From Anadara kagoshimensis (Eukaryota; Mollusca; Bivalvia; Arcoida; Arcidae), in NCBI GenBank assembly GCA_021292105.1, contig CM037873.1, positions 9,711,489 through 9,775,488 of the forward strand: DNA of 64,000 bases, written 5' to 3'. Below are positions 48,891-61,426 of this stretch, one piece after another. Numbering within the stretch: position 1 is the stretch's first letter; every line of letters begins with the position of its first letter. Below the pieces are notes generated by a model. That model was not told the origin of the DNA. It made no database searches and saw only the letters and a program-made list of their open reading frames with translations. Made by a program: the position numbers and the translations under genes.

Positions 48891-50180
48891 ATCAAAATGA
48901 GAATGGAATTATAAGACCACAAGTATGTCTTGGAAATCTAGTTTTTGTTGCTAAAATTTTGGTTCGAGCACTCCTGATAAGAGCTTTTATTGTGAAACAG
49001 CCATGTAGTGCTGCAAATAACCTTTTTAGATTGCATATTTGAATTGAAACAAAATAATATGGACACACACTTACTGACAATAATGGTATAAAATATCTCT
49101 TAAGACAACATATGTGGCGATCATTGACTGATAATTGTATCTCTGTATGTCATTCTTCTTTCTTATACACCATGTAATATAGCAAAACGCGTGATTATAT
49201 TGACAGATCAATAACATTAGTTTTATTTGTCATTGCTGATGATATTTACCATCCTCATTGTCAACACAATCGCTATGTCAATTGTATTTACCGACACCTT
49301 GTCTCATCTAGGCGTTATCAGTGTCAGATTTCACTTTTCACAGACATCTTCGGCTAATAGGAAAATCAAAACAAATCTAAATATTTATTCATAACTTTTT
49401 TTTTTATTTTGACGTCTAAATTCACTCTGTTGTTATCAGATGATTTGATAGAAATAGTGCAGAATTTAATCTGCAAATGCGATTTTTTATAATCTAGTAA
49501 ACTTATTTTCTTTAAATCATTTCAGCATTACCCGACTAATGGTTAAAATAATCTGTAAAGCCAACAATCTTAGTGGCATATTTCTTTAAAAAGATAAAAA
49601 GGAGAGCGACGAAGGGTCCAATCAATTGCTCTACAGAGCATATATAAAACCATGATAATACATTACAAAAATGTAAAACGTTTTAATAATACAATACAGG
49701 AAGGAATTGTTGGTTCATTTTTTAGTGATAATCGCTAAACCTTAGTGTTTAAAATGTATTGCAATAGGTATTTCAATTATTGAACCATTGCTGGGAATTA
49801 AATAAACAAAATAAATAAAATATGTTGTTTGTTTCAAAAGCCAAAGCAAGATGTCTGAAATAGAGTATTCAAACCAAAATACAGATTGAAATGTTTCGAC
49901 TAGAACAATTATTTTTTACCTTTTAAAGTTAATTAAGCTTTTTGTCACCATAATCGAACTTCCTTTTTATACGGCATAATATACGAAATAATGAGTCCTC
50001 ATTAACGGAATCTACTTCTAGAAGCACTGCAGAGAACATGTTTGTACTAGGACTGTCTGACAGACAGGTGGTAATTTAAAGCTTGAATATCCAAACACTT
50101 ACAACAGAATTATATCCCTTAATGTCCATCAAATCGGACTAAAGAATCAAACACAAACAGATGTATCAGTTTATAATTAG

Positions 50181-51900
50181 TACTCTTGGTAAATGATTTC
50201 TTAAAGATACCAGCAGCAATGCTAATAGACTGGATTTCCCTAAGTTCTCTTGGTAAATGATTTTGAGAATGTCAGCATCAATGCCGATAGACTGGATTTC
50301 CGCAAGAACTCTTAAAAATGATTTTGAGAATGTCATCATCAATGCTGATAGACTGGATTTCCCTAATTTCTCTTGGCAAATGTTTCTTGAGGATGTCAGC
50401 ATCAATGCCGATAGACTGGATTTCCCTGAGTACTCTTGGTAAATGATTTTTTGAGGATTGCAGCATCAATGATGATAGACTTGATTTCCTTAAGTTCTCT
50501 TGGTAAGTGATATCTTCAGGATTGCAGCATCAATGTTGATAGACTGGATCTTGGTAAATGATTTCTTGAGGATGACAGCATCAATGTTGATAGACTGGAT
50601 CTTGGTAAATGATTTCTTGAGGATGACAGCATCAATGCTGATAGACTGGATCTTGGTAAATGATTTCTTGAGGATGACAGCATCAATGTTGATAGACTGG
50701 ATTTCCCTGAGTACTCTTGGTAAATGATTTTGAGAATGTCATCATCAATACTGATAGACTGGATTTCCCTAATTTCTCTTGGTAAATGATTTCTTGAGGA
50801 TGTAAGCATCAATGCTAATAGACTGGATTTCCCTAATTTCTCTTGGTAAATGATTTCTTGAGGATGTCAGCATCAATGCTGATAGACTGGATTTCCCTAA
50901 TTTCTCTTGGTAAATGATTTCTTGAGGATGTCAGCATCAATGCCGATAGACTGGATTTCGCTGAGTACTCTTGGTAAATGATTTCTTGAGGATGTCAGCA
51001 TCAATGCTGATAGACTGGATTTCCCTAGGTACTCTTGGTAAATGATTTTTGAGAATGTCAGCATCAATGCCGATAGACTGGATTTCCCTGAGTACTCTTG
51101 GTAAATGATTTTTTGAGGATTGCAGCATCAATACTGATAGACTGGATTTCCTTAAGTTGTCTTGGTAAGTGATATCTTCAGGATTGCAGCATCAATGCTG
51201 ATAGACTGGATTTCCCTAATTTCTCTTGGTAAATGATTTTGAGAATGTCATCATCAATACTGATAGACTGGATTTCACAAATTTCTCTTGGTAAATGATT
51301 TCTTGAGGATGTCAGCATCAATGCTGATAGACTGGATTTCCCTAATTTCTCTTGGTAAATGATTTCTTGAGGATGTCAGCATCAATGCTGATAGACTGGA
51401 TTTCCCTAATTTCTCTTGGTAAATGATTTCTTGAGGATGTCAGCATCAATGCCGATAGACTGGATTTCCCTGAGTACTCTTGGTAAATGATTTCTTGAGG
51501 ATGTCAGCATCAATGCTGATAGACTGGATTTCCCTAGGTACTCTTGGTAAATGATTTTTGAGAATGTCAGCATCAATGCCGATAGACTGGATTTCCCTGA
51601 GTACTCTTGGTAAATGATTTTTTGAGGATTGCAGCATCAATACTGATAGACTGGATTTCCTTAAGTTGTCTTGGTAAGTGATATCTTCAGGATTGCAGCA
51701 TCAATGCTGATAGACTGGATCTTGGTAAATGATTTCTTTAGGATTGCAACATCAATACTGATAGACTGGGTTTCCCCAAGTACTCTTGGTAAATAATTTC
51801 TTGAGAGTTGTAGTATCAATGCTGATAGACTAGATTGCTCTAAGTACTCTTGGTAAATGATTTTTTAAGGATTGCCGCATCAATGCTGATAGAATAGATA
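50181..51900. repeat. 64-bp-unit minisatellite with higher-order structure
   Basis: About 28 tandem units follow the pattern CTCTTGGTAAATGATTTCTTGAGGATGTCAGCATCAATGCTGATAGACTGGATTTCCCTAA. The full unit is 64 bases. Several units near 50530-50700 are 51 bases because TTCCCTAATTTCT is missing. Within each unit TCAGCAT-CA-ATGCTGA is a 7-bp hairpin. A block of about eight units (for example 50860-51190) is repeated 509 bases further on (51369-51699) with almost no change. Both strands stay open over parts of the array only because the units are alike. No protein is inferred. Confidence 0.93.
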
Positions 51901-53212
51901 TTTAAACGTGTTTGTGCAAGATATAGGACATTCCTCAGCATGGCTAACATATGAAGTAGAAATTCAGAAATTATTAGGTTTGAAAATCAATTGCCATGGG
52001 ATGTTATGGCATTTCATTTCAATAATTGTGAATTGAAAATCGGAAACCTACATCTAGAATATGAAACCTAACATAGTGCACATAGTGATACCAAATGACC
52101 GAATGTCATACACAAACATCTATATAAGGTTCTAGTCTGTTAGAACATAAAAAAATCATTTATCAGATAGTTGTGTCAATAGACTCTTTATTTTTTTCCT
52201 TTCCTGAAACATGACATTTGTAATAGCAAGTGTTTGAAGGTAGGTATATACATTCACCAAACTAATAGTGTTTGAATTATTTTAATATTTTCTAACATTT
52301 AAAAATTTGAGCTCAGCATTAAATGCTTTAGCTTTTCAAGGTACTACTTGCAATGCAATAAGAGAGGGATCCCAGGCCGTTAGTAGAAAACAACATAAGA
52401 TTTCATTTTGGATTCAATATACATTCACTTATAAGGTGCATCTTTACTTTATCTTTATTTCCTTTTTCACTTCTATCATTTATTTCAAACTGCTGTTTAC
52501 TTTTTGCAAATTGGCGCAGCCTTAACCAACCGCTTTTATGCATTATGAAATAAACTAAGAATACCAAATATAATAAAAACCCTTCGTTTAACTGGTACTT
52601 CTAAGAATTTTAATAGTGCACATATCAATTCCAATTTCGAAAAATCAATACAAAATACTTCTATTCCATTCAATGCAATATACTAAATGTCTCATATACG
52701 AAAAGTATTAATCATCAAACACAAACATACAGACGCATGTTATATAATAATACATATAACTTGTATAATAATGTCCTGTAAATAAAGAGATTTTAGACAT
52801 CTATCAGCAAAACACATATATGCGTGTTTAAACATGAAAAGGCTGAGCATACAGATGCTTAATGAACAAACTTCATTGTGGTCATCCGGTAAATTACTAA
52901 AACCATTGCCAGCTGAGCCACAAACGCATTAAAAACCGACTTATATCAAACCCATATAATTAGTATCCTCATTCACCAATATGCTCAAAGTGTTAGCGAG
53001 CAAGACGATGGATTTAATGCATGCTCCTGATGAGAACACGGATGTTGCATACATACACGGTGACTTAAAAAAACTGTAATATTATTTGCCGTATTTAATA
53101 CCCCAATCATGAGTTTACATATATTTATTTTACAACGCAAAAATTTACGTATCAAGATATTTAATACACAAAAACTAGCGGAAACAAAAGTCTAGCTAAT
53201 ATACGTACTTAC

Positions 53213-53294
53213 CGATATTGAACCGTCTTTTCTGTGTCGTAGAAACATATATCGCATAGAATTGCAACAAAAAATATAGCGCGTAGGCTTTCAT
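53213..53294 (-). CDS. AMPA-type glutamate receptor, coding exon 1 (signal peptide)
   Basis: This is the start exon of an ionotropic glutamate receptor, a ligand-gated cation channel of the neuronal plasma membrane. The 82 coding bases give 27 residues plus one base. The peptide opens MKAYALYFLLQFYAIYV, a hydrophobic secretion signal, followed by STTQKRRFNI. The exon ends in a phase-1 donor, G|GTAAGTACG. Joining that G to exon 2 makes a glycine codon, giving FNI-G-VIFDN. This corresponds to the IGGLF-type stretch that opens the mature domain in vertebrate AMPA subunits. An in-frame TGA lies 10-12 bases before the ATG, so no upstream start is possible without splicing. A possible 3' splice site (TTTCCCACAG) ends at 53318, 23 bases before the ATG, so the exon may begin at 53317 with an untranslated leader exon further right. 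The splice phase, signal peptide and position agree, but the link to exon 2 across 41 kb is inferred. Confidence 0.8.
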
Positions 53295-54652
53295 AACTCT
53301 ATATCATTCAGCATCACCTGTGGGAAATACTCCTAATACTTCAACAATGTCTCCAATTGTTTTAAACAAATCCAAAACATCAACAACGCATGCTCAATTA
53401 GAAACTTAGTTTTCCAACATTTGTGCAGGCAAAATGAATAACACAATAAATTTGTATACTGCTAAGACATTTGTGACTTCGACTAAAACATAATTAGCTT
53501 GTCAATTTGAGGGTACCCTTCCGCGTGTTCACTCACTCATTATAGCCGACCATTAACTCCGTTACACGGTAAATCAAACCAAAAAGGTACCAAATACGAT
53601 CAATATTTTCCTCGACAAACTCTTACATGCTATCATCTAGAGAACGTTCTGATAGTCTTTGAGTCAAATTTGAAGATTTCCAACACATACATGATGCTGG
53701 TATTAATAGGAATTCTTCCATATACGCTGGATTGTAAATTCAATTTTAGCTTTCGATCAGGAATCTGTGCTTGTTAGAAAAATAAAGTATTTGAAAACGG
53801 TTTTCGATTGACGCGTACTGAATCTGTCCAAAAAAACGTTATGTAGTTATAGAGAACAAATCTTGGTTTTAACACTCGGCGACCTTAGACTAAACATAAT
53901 ATCTCATTTTTATATTCATTTTGTTTCAGATTAATAAATATCATCTGCCTACGTACATAAATATAGCAAAAGTAATAAAACTGGTATTGGGAGGATGTTT
54001 TCTTTTATCATTATTAACTCCGTTGACATTATGTTATAAAGCACGTAATGTTTTAAGCTTTGTGGATTCGATAGCCATACTTGAGAACAGGCCAAAATCC
54101 GTATTACGTGGCCAAGCGTCTGTTGCCTTACGAATTCTGTAAGTTAGGATTTGATACAGCATGTAATATGAATTTACTAAAGTATATTGCTATTTATCAT
54201 TCTGAAAATAATTCTTTTTCGTCTATTATTCAGCAAGAAATGTGTATCGTCCTTTCCTACTATTGTTCCAGGGAACTTAGATAGTCGCTTTTTTGTTAAT
54301 TAAGCTTTTATGTTTAGTGATTTATATGCAATGTTATAAATATTGAATCTAAAAAATAAAAGGCCAACTAAATGTAAAAAATAAGTGTTCTATACATAAG
54401 CCTTTGGTTTTGCTCTACGTACAAAACATAGTTGTTCTTTAAACACTGAACATATACCCTCGCATTATCCGTGCCTCGTATGCAAATTTAGAGCATTGCA
54501 TGAAGGGTAACTGTGATACATATACATTTGTATAAGTAAAACCCAAACCGCGCACCTGAAAGACAACCTTGTTTTTACCCGTGTGATAATAATTGTTATG
54601 CAGGTCAACCAGGTGCGATGTACACCTACCTGAGGTACATTAGGTATAAATA

Positions 54653-54825
54653 CAGTCAAACCTGTCTATAAAGGCCACCCAATGGAACCAGTAAAAGTGG
54701 CCTTTATGGGCAGGTTGCCTTTATATACAGGTTCAAAAATGAATAAAGACTTGGGATACAATTCCCTTGCCTTTATAAGCAAATGGCCCTTATATTGAGA
54801 TGGCCCTTTAAGGCAGGTTGGACTG
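54653..54825. mobile_element. 173-bp MITE, TA target site
   Basis: The terminal inverted repeats are CAGTCAAACCTGTCTATAAAGG on the left and CAGTCCAACCTGCCTTAAAGGG on the right in reverse complement. TA flanks both ends (54651-54652 and 54826-54827). Internally GTGGCCTTTATGGGCAGGTTGCC is part of the same symmetry. CAGT ends plus a TA duplication fit a non-autonomous relative of pogo/Tigger-type Tc1/mariner elements. No coding sequence is present. Confidence 0.85.
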
Positions 54826-57189
54826 TACAACACATTGTTTTTTATCTGTTATTAAAAACGACAAAAGTTTCGGTATATACCTGTTTTGTAATTCAAGTTC
54901 AAGTCAGCAAATTTCAGATATGATTTTATTTACAAGAATATCAAAATAAGTACCAATATTACAATACTTGATTTTATATTAATGATAAATCGACTATCTA
55001 TGCTACCTGCAGCAATAGTTGTTTAAGTACAGTATTATTTTTTCCGCTAGATGAAGCCAAGTGGTTGTATTATAATGTACCGGTTTTCTTTAATTGCCAA
55101 AAAAGACCGTATAGCCGAACCCTCAAGAGTTTAATTAACACTATATTATATATTAAATAACTGGCTTGTGGTAAAATATGTCTAAACAAATTGTAACATA
55201 ACTAATGCATTTTTGTAATTTTTTAGTTTAATGCATTAGCATCTAAAGAAAGCAACAAAAAGAATGAAACGAGAAAGCAAAATGTCTATTTAGAGACATA
55301 AAATATTTTGTTGACAAGATGTTTTTTTAAGATAAAAAATAAAGGATCTGGCTTTAGCAGAACGCGCCACTGCAAATATCGATCTTAGAACTTGTTATGT
55401 CTGGTTTGATTGGAGGTGACCATATAGTCGGTCATAATATATTGTTCAATATGACGGAAAATCCTTCCAACACAAGTGACTGCACGCCCTTTTTCAATGC
55501 TGTTTTAGATGTATAATAAAGTATGGAAATATAGTGGACACGTCTAAATATTCTCTATAAATCATCACATTATTGGAAATGGACCTGCAAATAGATTAAT
55601 CACACAGAACTCAATTGAGATACTACAGATCTGAGTTAAGAAATTAGACAGTAAAGGCATGTATTTGCTAAAATATCTAATGTATTCAAACAAAAACACT
55701 ACAACTTAACGTCCAACTAAGAACACAAGCTAATCGATCAATTTAAAATACTCTACTCATTACTATGTTTAAGTTAAATACACCTCACTGAGGAAAAAAA
55801 TTCTTCAAATAAAACACGTAATTCTTGATGAACTGTTCACTAAAGAAAAAATGAAAAATGTGCGAGGCGAAGACATCGAGTTTGTGAGGCGACATTTGGT
55901 GCGATAATGTCAAATAAGCATATTGAATTGATCCAGTACTACTGATGAGGAAATGTTTTCAGAAACGGCCGTCTGGTGCTGTTCAATTAAATCTGGAATA
56001 ATATGTAATTAAACAGAAAATATATCAAAAATAATTGTTGAATAAGAACATTAGGTAATAGGTTAACTGCCCCTGTTTTATTATGTGTGTTTCGAATCCT
56101 GACCAAGTCATACATTGCATTTAAACGTGAGATACCGCTTTCGGTATTAAGAGGACAGATTGTCGACTGGTGTACCTGGTCTGGTGTATAATGTGTCTGG
56201 AGGAGTAGTAAGATTGGCTGCGACATACGAACATGTTCTTAGATTTATAATTAGAAATTATTAATCTTGCTCTTTATTTGTAGCTAGCAGCTGTTAAATT
56301 TCTAATGCGATATTAAACAACATTACAAACAACCGACTATTAGAGTTGAAGTGTCCTTATTTGACCTTTTATTGACAATTAGCTTAGTATTTGATTGTTA
56401 ATTGATGTATAACAAAACAAACGGATTTTCAGTGAGGCTAAACGATTTAAATAAGATTGAATAGTATTCTGCTATCAATCTTATAATTTAGTTAGGTGCA
56501 CACTCGTGCTTCACATAGTATGAGTATATATAGTTGAAATATTTGAACGCAAGAAACTAAATTCTAAATTAGAAGATTCCAAGACAAATAATCAATGCCA
56601 CCATCGCTTGTCTTCCTTGTAATACAATAATATTTCAAGAGGTCAGTGCATTAATATGCTTGAGTAACACAACATTAATATTAGTTTAACTACGAAATCG
56701 ATGTATATCTCTATTTTGAAAGCATTTATAAGAAGAATGATGCCATTAAACCAAAGATGAAGATACGTGTTGACTGAGATGAGTAATTGCTATATGTTGA
56801 CTCAAGAAACTAAAAGGTACATACACGGAAATTTTGCAAATGTAGAAAGGAAACACCAGACTAACATATTACTTTCAAATTTGGTTGCTTTATAACAGGA
56901 TTTGTGCATTTTTTAACATCCACTTACAACGCTTCGGTCGGCAAATACTCCTTAATCTTATCCGATTGCTTGTCCCCTATCTGTTTAATTTTAGTTAATT
57001 GAACTAGTGATTGTCAAATACCTATTCAATAGCTTCAAATGGCTGAATGCCTAAAAATCAAATTAAGACATTGTTTAATAAAAAGAATTATGCAGAACAG
57101 TATTAAATCTAAAGAGACAATGTCACCGAACCATTCGATTTCATAATTATATATATATATATATTGATATGATCGATTCTGCTTCAACT

Positions 57190-57335
57190 GTAACTTTGTC
57201 TTCCGGAGCACCCGTTCTCACTTCCTGGTGGAAGTTCAAGGGTTTTAACTTAAATTGCCAACTTCTAAGTTTTTACTTTTGATTGAGATTGTGTTTAGAC
57301 ACCGATTGGTATGTTTGTTTTTGTTTAAAAGCCTT
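57190..57335 (-). repeat. Inverted copy of the common dispersed repeat
   Basis: CTTCCGGAGCACCCGTTCTCACTTCCTGGTGGAAGTTCAAG, then AGTTTTTACTTTTGATTGAGATTGTGTTTAGACACCGATTGG is the family in reverse complement. A forward copy begins about 180 bases to the right, so the two could pair. Confidence 0.75.
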
Positions 57336-57514
57336 ATGGAACTAATATGTTCCTTTCTTTTAAACCAAATGCTTTAATTCTTTTTATTTTCGTTGACAAA
57401 ATTTACCATCAAGAATTCAAGACGGAAACCATTTTTTTCTTGAATAACTCACAACAGTGCAAAGGGACAGCAACTGCATAGGGTTACACTTTAATTAATA
57501 CCTCGAAAAAAATA

Positions 57515-57675
57515 CAAAACAAACATACTAATCTTTGTCTGAATTACAATCGAGAAGCAAAGTAAAACTTTGGAACTGACAAGTTATGTTAACTTATTCC
57601 TTCAGAGAAGTAAGTCTTGGTGCTCCGGAAGGGTATGTACCTCTTTTTAGCTAGCTACACTCGCCACGTCTGTAA
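57515..57675 (+). repeat. Copy of the common dispersed repeat
   Basis: CATACTAATCTTTGTCTGAATTACAATCGAGAAGCAAAGTAAAACTTTGGAACTGACAAG leads to CTTGGTGCTCCGGAAGGGTATG, TACCTCTTTTTAGCTAGCTACACTCGCCACG. This is the most complete short-form copy. Confidence 0.75.
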
Positions 57676-57789
57676 CCCGTTGGTTCGAGTGCAAACAGTT
57701 TCATATGTACATTGTCGTAACGGTTGTTATGTATTTGTAATACGTAACGTGCAGAAAAAACATCATATTGTTGATAAAAAAAGCTCAAC

Positions 57790-57960
57790 GTCATTGTATG
57801 TTCAAGTCACAATCGAAAACATAAGTAAGTATAAACTTTCAAAACCGTTAAATTAAGTTTAGTACGTGAACGTCCACCAGAAAATGAGAACGGGTTCTCT
57901 GAACGAATAAGCTCGTGGGCCTCCTGATGATCTAGGTACACCCTAAATTTGTGTAATCAA
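57790..57960 (+). repeat. Diverged copy of the common dispersed repeat
   Basis: GTATGTTCAAGTCACAATCGAAAACATAAGTAAG is followed by GTACGTGAACGTCCACCAGAAAATGAGAACGGGTTCTCTGAACGAATAAGC. It is tandem to the copy at 57515 and in the same orientation. Confidence 0.6.
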
Positions 57961-58397
57961 AAATCAGAATGAATGGAACATGGAATAATTTGAAGTCAAA
58001 TTTATCTAGAATAAGAAAGAAATTAACTCTTGTACCTTCGTATACGTACTATATTGTTTCTTGGATGGATCCATTAACGGTGTGTTAGCTTGTGTATGCC
58101 TATCAGTGTTTTATCATGATAAACGGCAAATTAAAACCCCTACAGCAAATGTTTTATGTACGGAATATTAATTCCTTGCCTTGTCTTGCACACTGATTTT
58201 AGAATTTAAGATAGGTTTATTGATCTAACCTTCCAGACATACATTAATTCTTATAACAGAGTATTCGATTTGCACTAAGGCTTATATATATAATGGTTTG
58301 ACAAAGACCCAATTAACTGTTCACATGAAAAACTAGTATGTCAACACAAGAACCAGATTGGGATATAATTCAATAAGCGTTGTTATACCCCTGCAAA

Positions 58398-58505
58398 CTA
58401 AGTTAAGGAGACATATAAGAATAACACTGTTCCATCGCCCGTCAGTCTGGCTGCCTCTCCGTAAGACAGTCCGTCCCCATGTCGTTTCAGCTCCATATCT
58501 TTCAT
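58398..58505 (-). other. Short GC-richer open frame, unknown
   Basis: A 35-residue frame includes MKDMELKRHGDGLSYGEAAR. It is preceded by a pyrimidine tract ending CAAAG that could act as a weak acceptor, and ends at TAG without a donor. Its base composition stands out from the AT-rich flanks. A second frame of 118 residues overlaps it. No domain was recognised. It could be a last-exon remnant or chance. Confidence 0.15.
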
Positions 58506-59854
58506 GTCTTTGAATGGGGTTTGAAAAAAAACGATACAGATGCGGAATAATATGAGACGATGTGTCGCATACCAAATGTAAGAGCATAAGGTCATGCTTA
58601 CAAGGCCTATCCAACACAACAACTCCAGGGCATGATGGAGAATTAATGCATATGTACATGGAAAATAGGAGTCCTATCACTCTACACAAAGATGAAAGAG
58701 CTTTATTGAGATAATTGTTTAAGCACGATATGCCGATATGCCACTTTTATTCTTAGAATCATTTATACTTGACAATTGACTACTCGCATTTTTGAAATCG
58801 GTGGCGAAACACATTTAAATGTAGGTACATATGTCATTATTAATGATGTTGCCTTGTGTTGGCCATCGTATTGAAACTATATTCATTTACTATGTTTTCA
58901 AAACTGGTAAATATGTGTTGTTTGTTCTGTAGTACTCCTTCCCATAAAACAAAAACGACAATGCAACCATGCACTTCTAAAAATATTACATGTTCCTTGT
59001 AGAATGTAAGTCTACTCACTTGTAAGAATTTGAAAATTAAACAACATATTTTATGTCAAGCTCTGAAGGATAGATAACATTCACATACTCTCCTAGTTTA
59101 ACATTATTAAGGGACAGAATGTCATCTATATATCTGAATGTGGAGTTGACTGATTTGGCGACAGTCGTCTCCCCAGATTTAACTAGGTTAATAAGGTTCT
59201 CTTATTAAAGAATTAACTGTCAAGTCTAATTATAATTGTTTCGAGACAATCTTACGGCCTCCAAAAACATATGTGTTGTCGATGTAAAAAGATTTCCCAG
59301 TGTTCACTGTGACGTCAACTGAGGAAAACGGCATTGAAACTAATTTGTCTTTGGCTCCAGTACAAAATATAAGAAAATAATCTAATTGTATTTGCCTAAA
59401 TACAAACCAATCCAGATTAAACAAATAGATGCATAAAGATAATTTTTATGGCCAGATAGTATTATAGTTTCATGTTACGTTTGATGTAAACACAACTATA
59501 AATAGTACTAAATGCTCCAAAATTGAAATTAATGATACCCGTTCAAGTCAGAAGCTTTTTGGTAGTTCTGTTTCAAAATCCCTTTTCCATTTTTCACTTT
59601 TAGCTTTAAAATTACTTTAAACAATATAAACATTTCATAATACTTATGCATATGTTAGCAATGATGTTCGTAGGTTCCTTCAATGTTGTGTCAGATGTCC
59701 CAAAAGCCCTGGGTCATCTTCGGAAACCAAACACATCTAAAGCATTGCAATGTTTTTTACATCGGCATTTTGGTGTGTGATGCTAATTACAGAAACTGAT
59801 TCATGCATGTCGTCCCATGTTCTGTTTACTCAATTTTGATTACACACGTGGCGG

Positions 59855-59990
59855 ATGTAGCTAGCTAAACAGTAGCATCTGCCTCACTACACTGGTAGAA
59901 GTTCACGTGTTAACCTTACTTGTCATTTACAAGTTTTCTTTTGCTTTGTGTGTGGATTGTGATTCGAACATAGATAAGTATAATTGTTTT
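59855..59990 (-). repeat. Inverted copy of the common dispersed repeat
   Basis: GTGGCGGATGTAGCTAGCTAAACAGTAGCATCTGCCTCACTACACTGGTAGAAGTTCACGTGTTAA, then GCTTTGTGTGTGGATTGTGATTCGAACATAGATAAG is the reverse complement of the consensus, including the TAGCTAGCTAC hallmark. Confidence 0.7.
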
Positions 59991-60858
59991 TGACATTTAC
60001 CCTATTTAAGTAATGTGTATAACATATTCACTATAAAAATAATACTAAAAACAAATTATTTTGTTTTAAATCAAAGAAACGCCATTTCTTTTCATTAGTG
60101 ACTCTAATAAAGTGCTATAAGTCGGAGGTGTCATCAAATACTTTTTGCGTCCCTGTTCAACCCATTTATTTAACATTCAAGAGTCCATATATAAGCAAAA
60201 TGTAAATCTAATATTTTATTTAGATGTCAGTTTCTACTTAAGCAGTCAGCCACTTAGGGCGAAAGTATTTCAGGGTTTTTTGAAAGGCAATTAATTATCA
60301 ATTACGAGAATGTTAGATGGATTATTAATCTCACAACCATTTATCTGTCGTGCTGTGCAATAATTTTATACGAGGAAAGCGTATTTTATAGCAAATTAAA
60401 TCAGACAAATATAGCTTGTTCTCAGGATTCAATTTTATATGACAATTTCGAATGTATTGATTGAGAACAAATCACAAAAGACGAATGTTTAGTTGAATGT
60501 TCTAGAAAGGCAGTTATATAATTGATGTTTTGATTTCTGAATGTGTACATAAAAAGCCGTATAGTTCTGTTCGTAATTTAAACAAGGAGTGTTACGTTTG
60601 GGGTTGATAAATCAAACAACAAAACGGATAAGGCCTTTAATGATCATGTTATTAAAATTAATTTTACTTTTTTATCCTTATTCGAGATATTTAATCATTT
60701 GAAGCTATTTGACAACGTGATAACTTTTTAGATTGTCAACTTTCATTTTCACTTCAGTAATACCAAATCAAAACACATTAAGAAATACATGAAATTCTCA
60801 AGATTACAATTCTAATTCATTCTGTATGTAACGCTCGTTTTCATTGGCTGACGTCAAC

Positions 60859-60898
60859 AATTTGCGACAGTATAATCACCGATATACTGTCGCAAATT
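60859..60898. repeat. Perfect hairpin, 16-bp stem
   Basis: AATTTGCGACAGTATA (60859-60874) and TATACTGTCGCAAATT (60883-60898) flank ATCACCGA. The same GCGACAGTATAAxCACCGATATAC sequence is part of the larger palindrome at 61427-61591, so both belong to one family. A TGACGTCA octamer precedes the stem by two bases. Confidence 0.85.
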
Positions 60899-61426
60899 CC
60901 GACAGTAAAACCACAATATACTGCTTCAAATTTTTCGGGTACTTGCACGTGCGCATGCGGTACCGAACCATCTTGATGGATTAATGGAAACTTACACAGA
61001 GTATGACAGAGATATATCAATCGAGGATGAATATTTTCCTGTCATTGAAAATATTACACTGTTAGTGGTGTAGGATTCTTTTACTCAGACGTCAAAACTC
61101 GATTTGTAAACAAATATTTGCATTAGATCATGCCACCATCCGTGTCTTCGGAAAATGACGTCATCAAATTTTGTTGACGTTCTTGCGTAAAATGATTATG
61201 ACGTCATCAATGTAGTTGTCTGTAAGTGATCGTGTCTCATCCGGAAGGCACTTTACTTTTTTGTAGAATCAGATTTAAAAGTCAGAGAAATCCAATTAAT
61301 GCGGGAAATGGTTGTGTGATCTGACTCAACCAGTTCAAATGGATTTGGAAAATCCCCGAGTTATTTATAGTATCGTTTTCAGAAAATGCTTACCCGATCC
61401 TTTAAAGTATGGTTTGAATTAGAATA

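Larger units (their letters stand above)
12242..53212 (-). other. Intron 1 of the glutamate receptor gene
   Basis: This intron of about 41 kb separates the signal-peptide exon from the first domain exon. The donor is GTAAGTACG and the acceptor is TTTTACAG, with matching phase 1. It carries most of the mobile DNA in the window, including a BEL/Pao retrotransposon, a foldback element, a minisatellite, a tandem triplication and several palindromes. Stretches with nothing I can identify include about 12.3-13.5, 18.3-21.3, 25.0-27.9, 29.5-31.4, 39.3-44.1, 44.4-45.5, 45.9-47.2, 48.9-50.1 and 51.9-53.2 kb. The large size is typical of the 5' introns of glutamate receptor genes. The inference depends on exon 1 being correctly joined to exon 2. 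Confidence 0.75.

Noticed and set aside
50500..50812. Repetitive protein frames (for example a 17-residue repeat DWILVNDFLRMTASMLI) in the minisatellite
   Set aside because: The main unit is 64 bases, not a multiple of three. The frame persists only across the 51-base variants, and frames are open on both strands. This is a by-product of tandem repetition.
50181..51900. CRISPR-like array
   Set aside because: Whole 64-base units are repeated without unique spacers, in an animal intron. It is a minisatellite.
58333..58689. 118-codon minus-strand frame
   Set aside because: No recognisable domain, and another frame overlaps it in the same strand. Kept only as a low-confidence short frame at 58398-58505.
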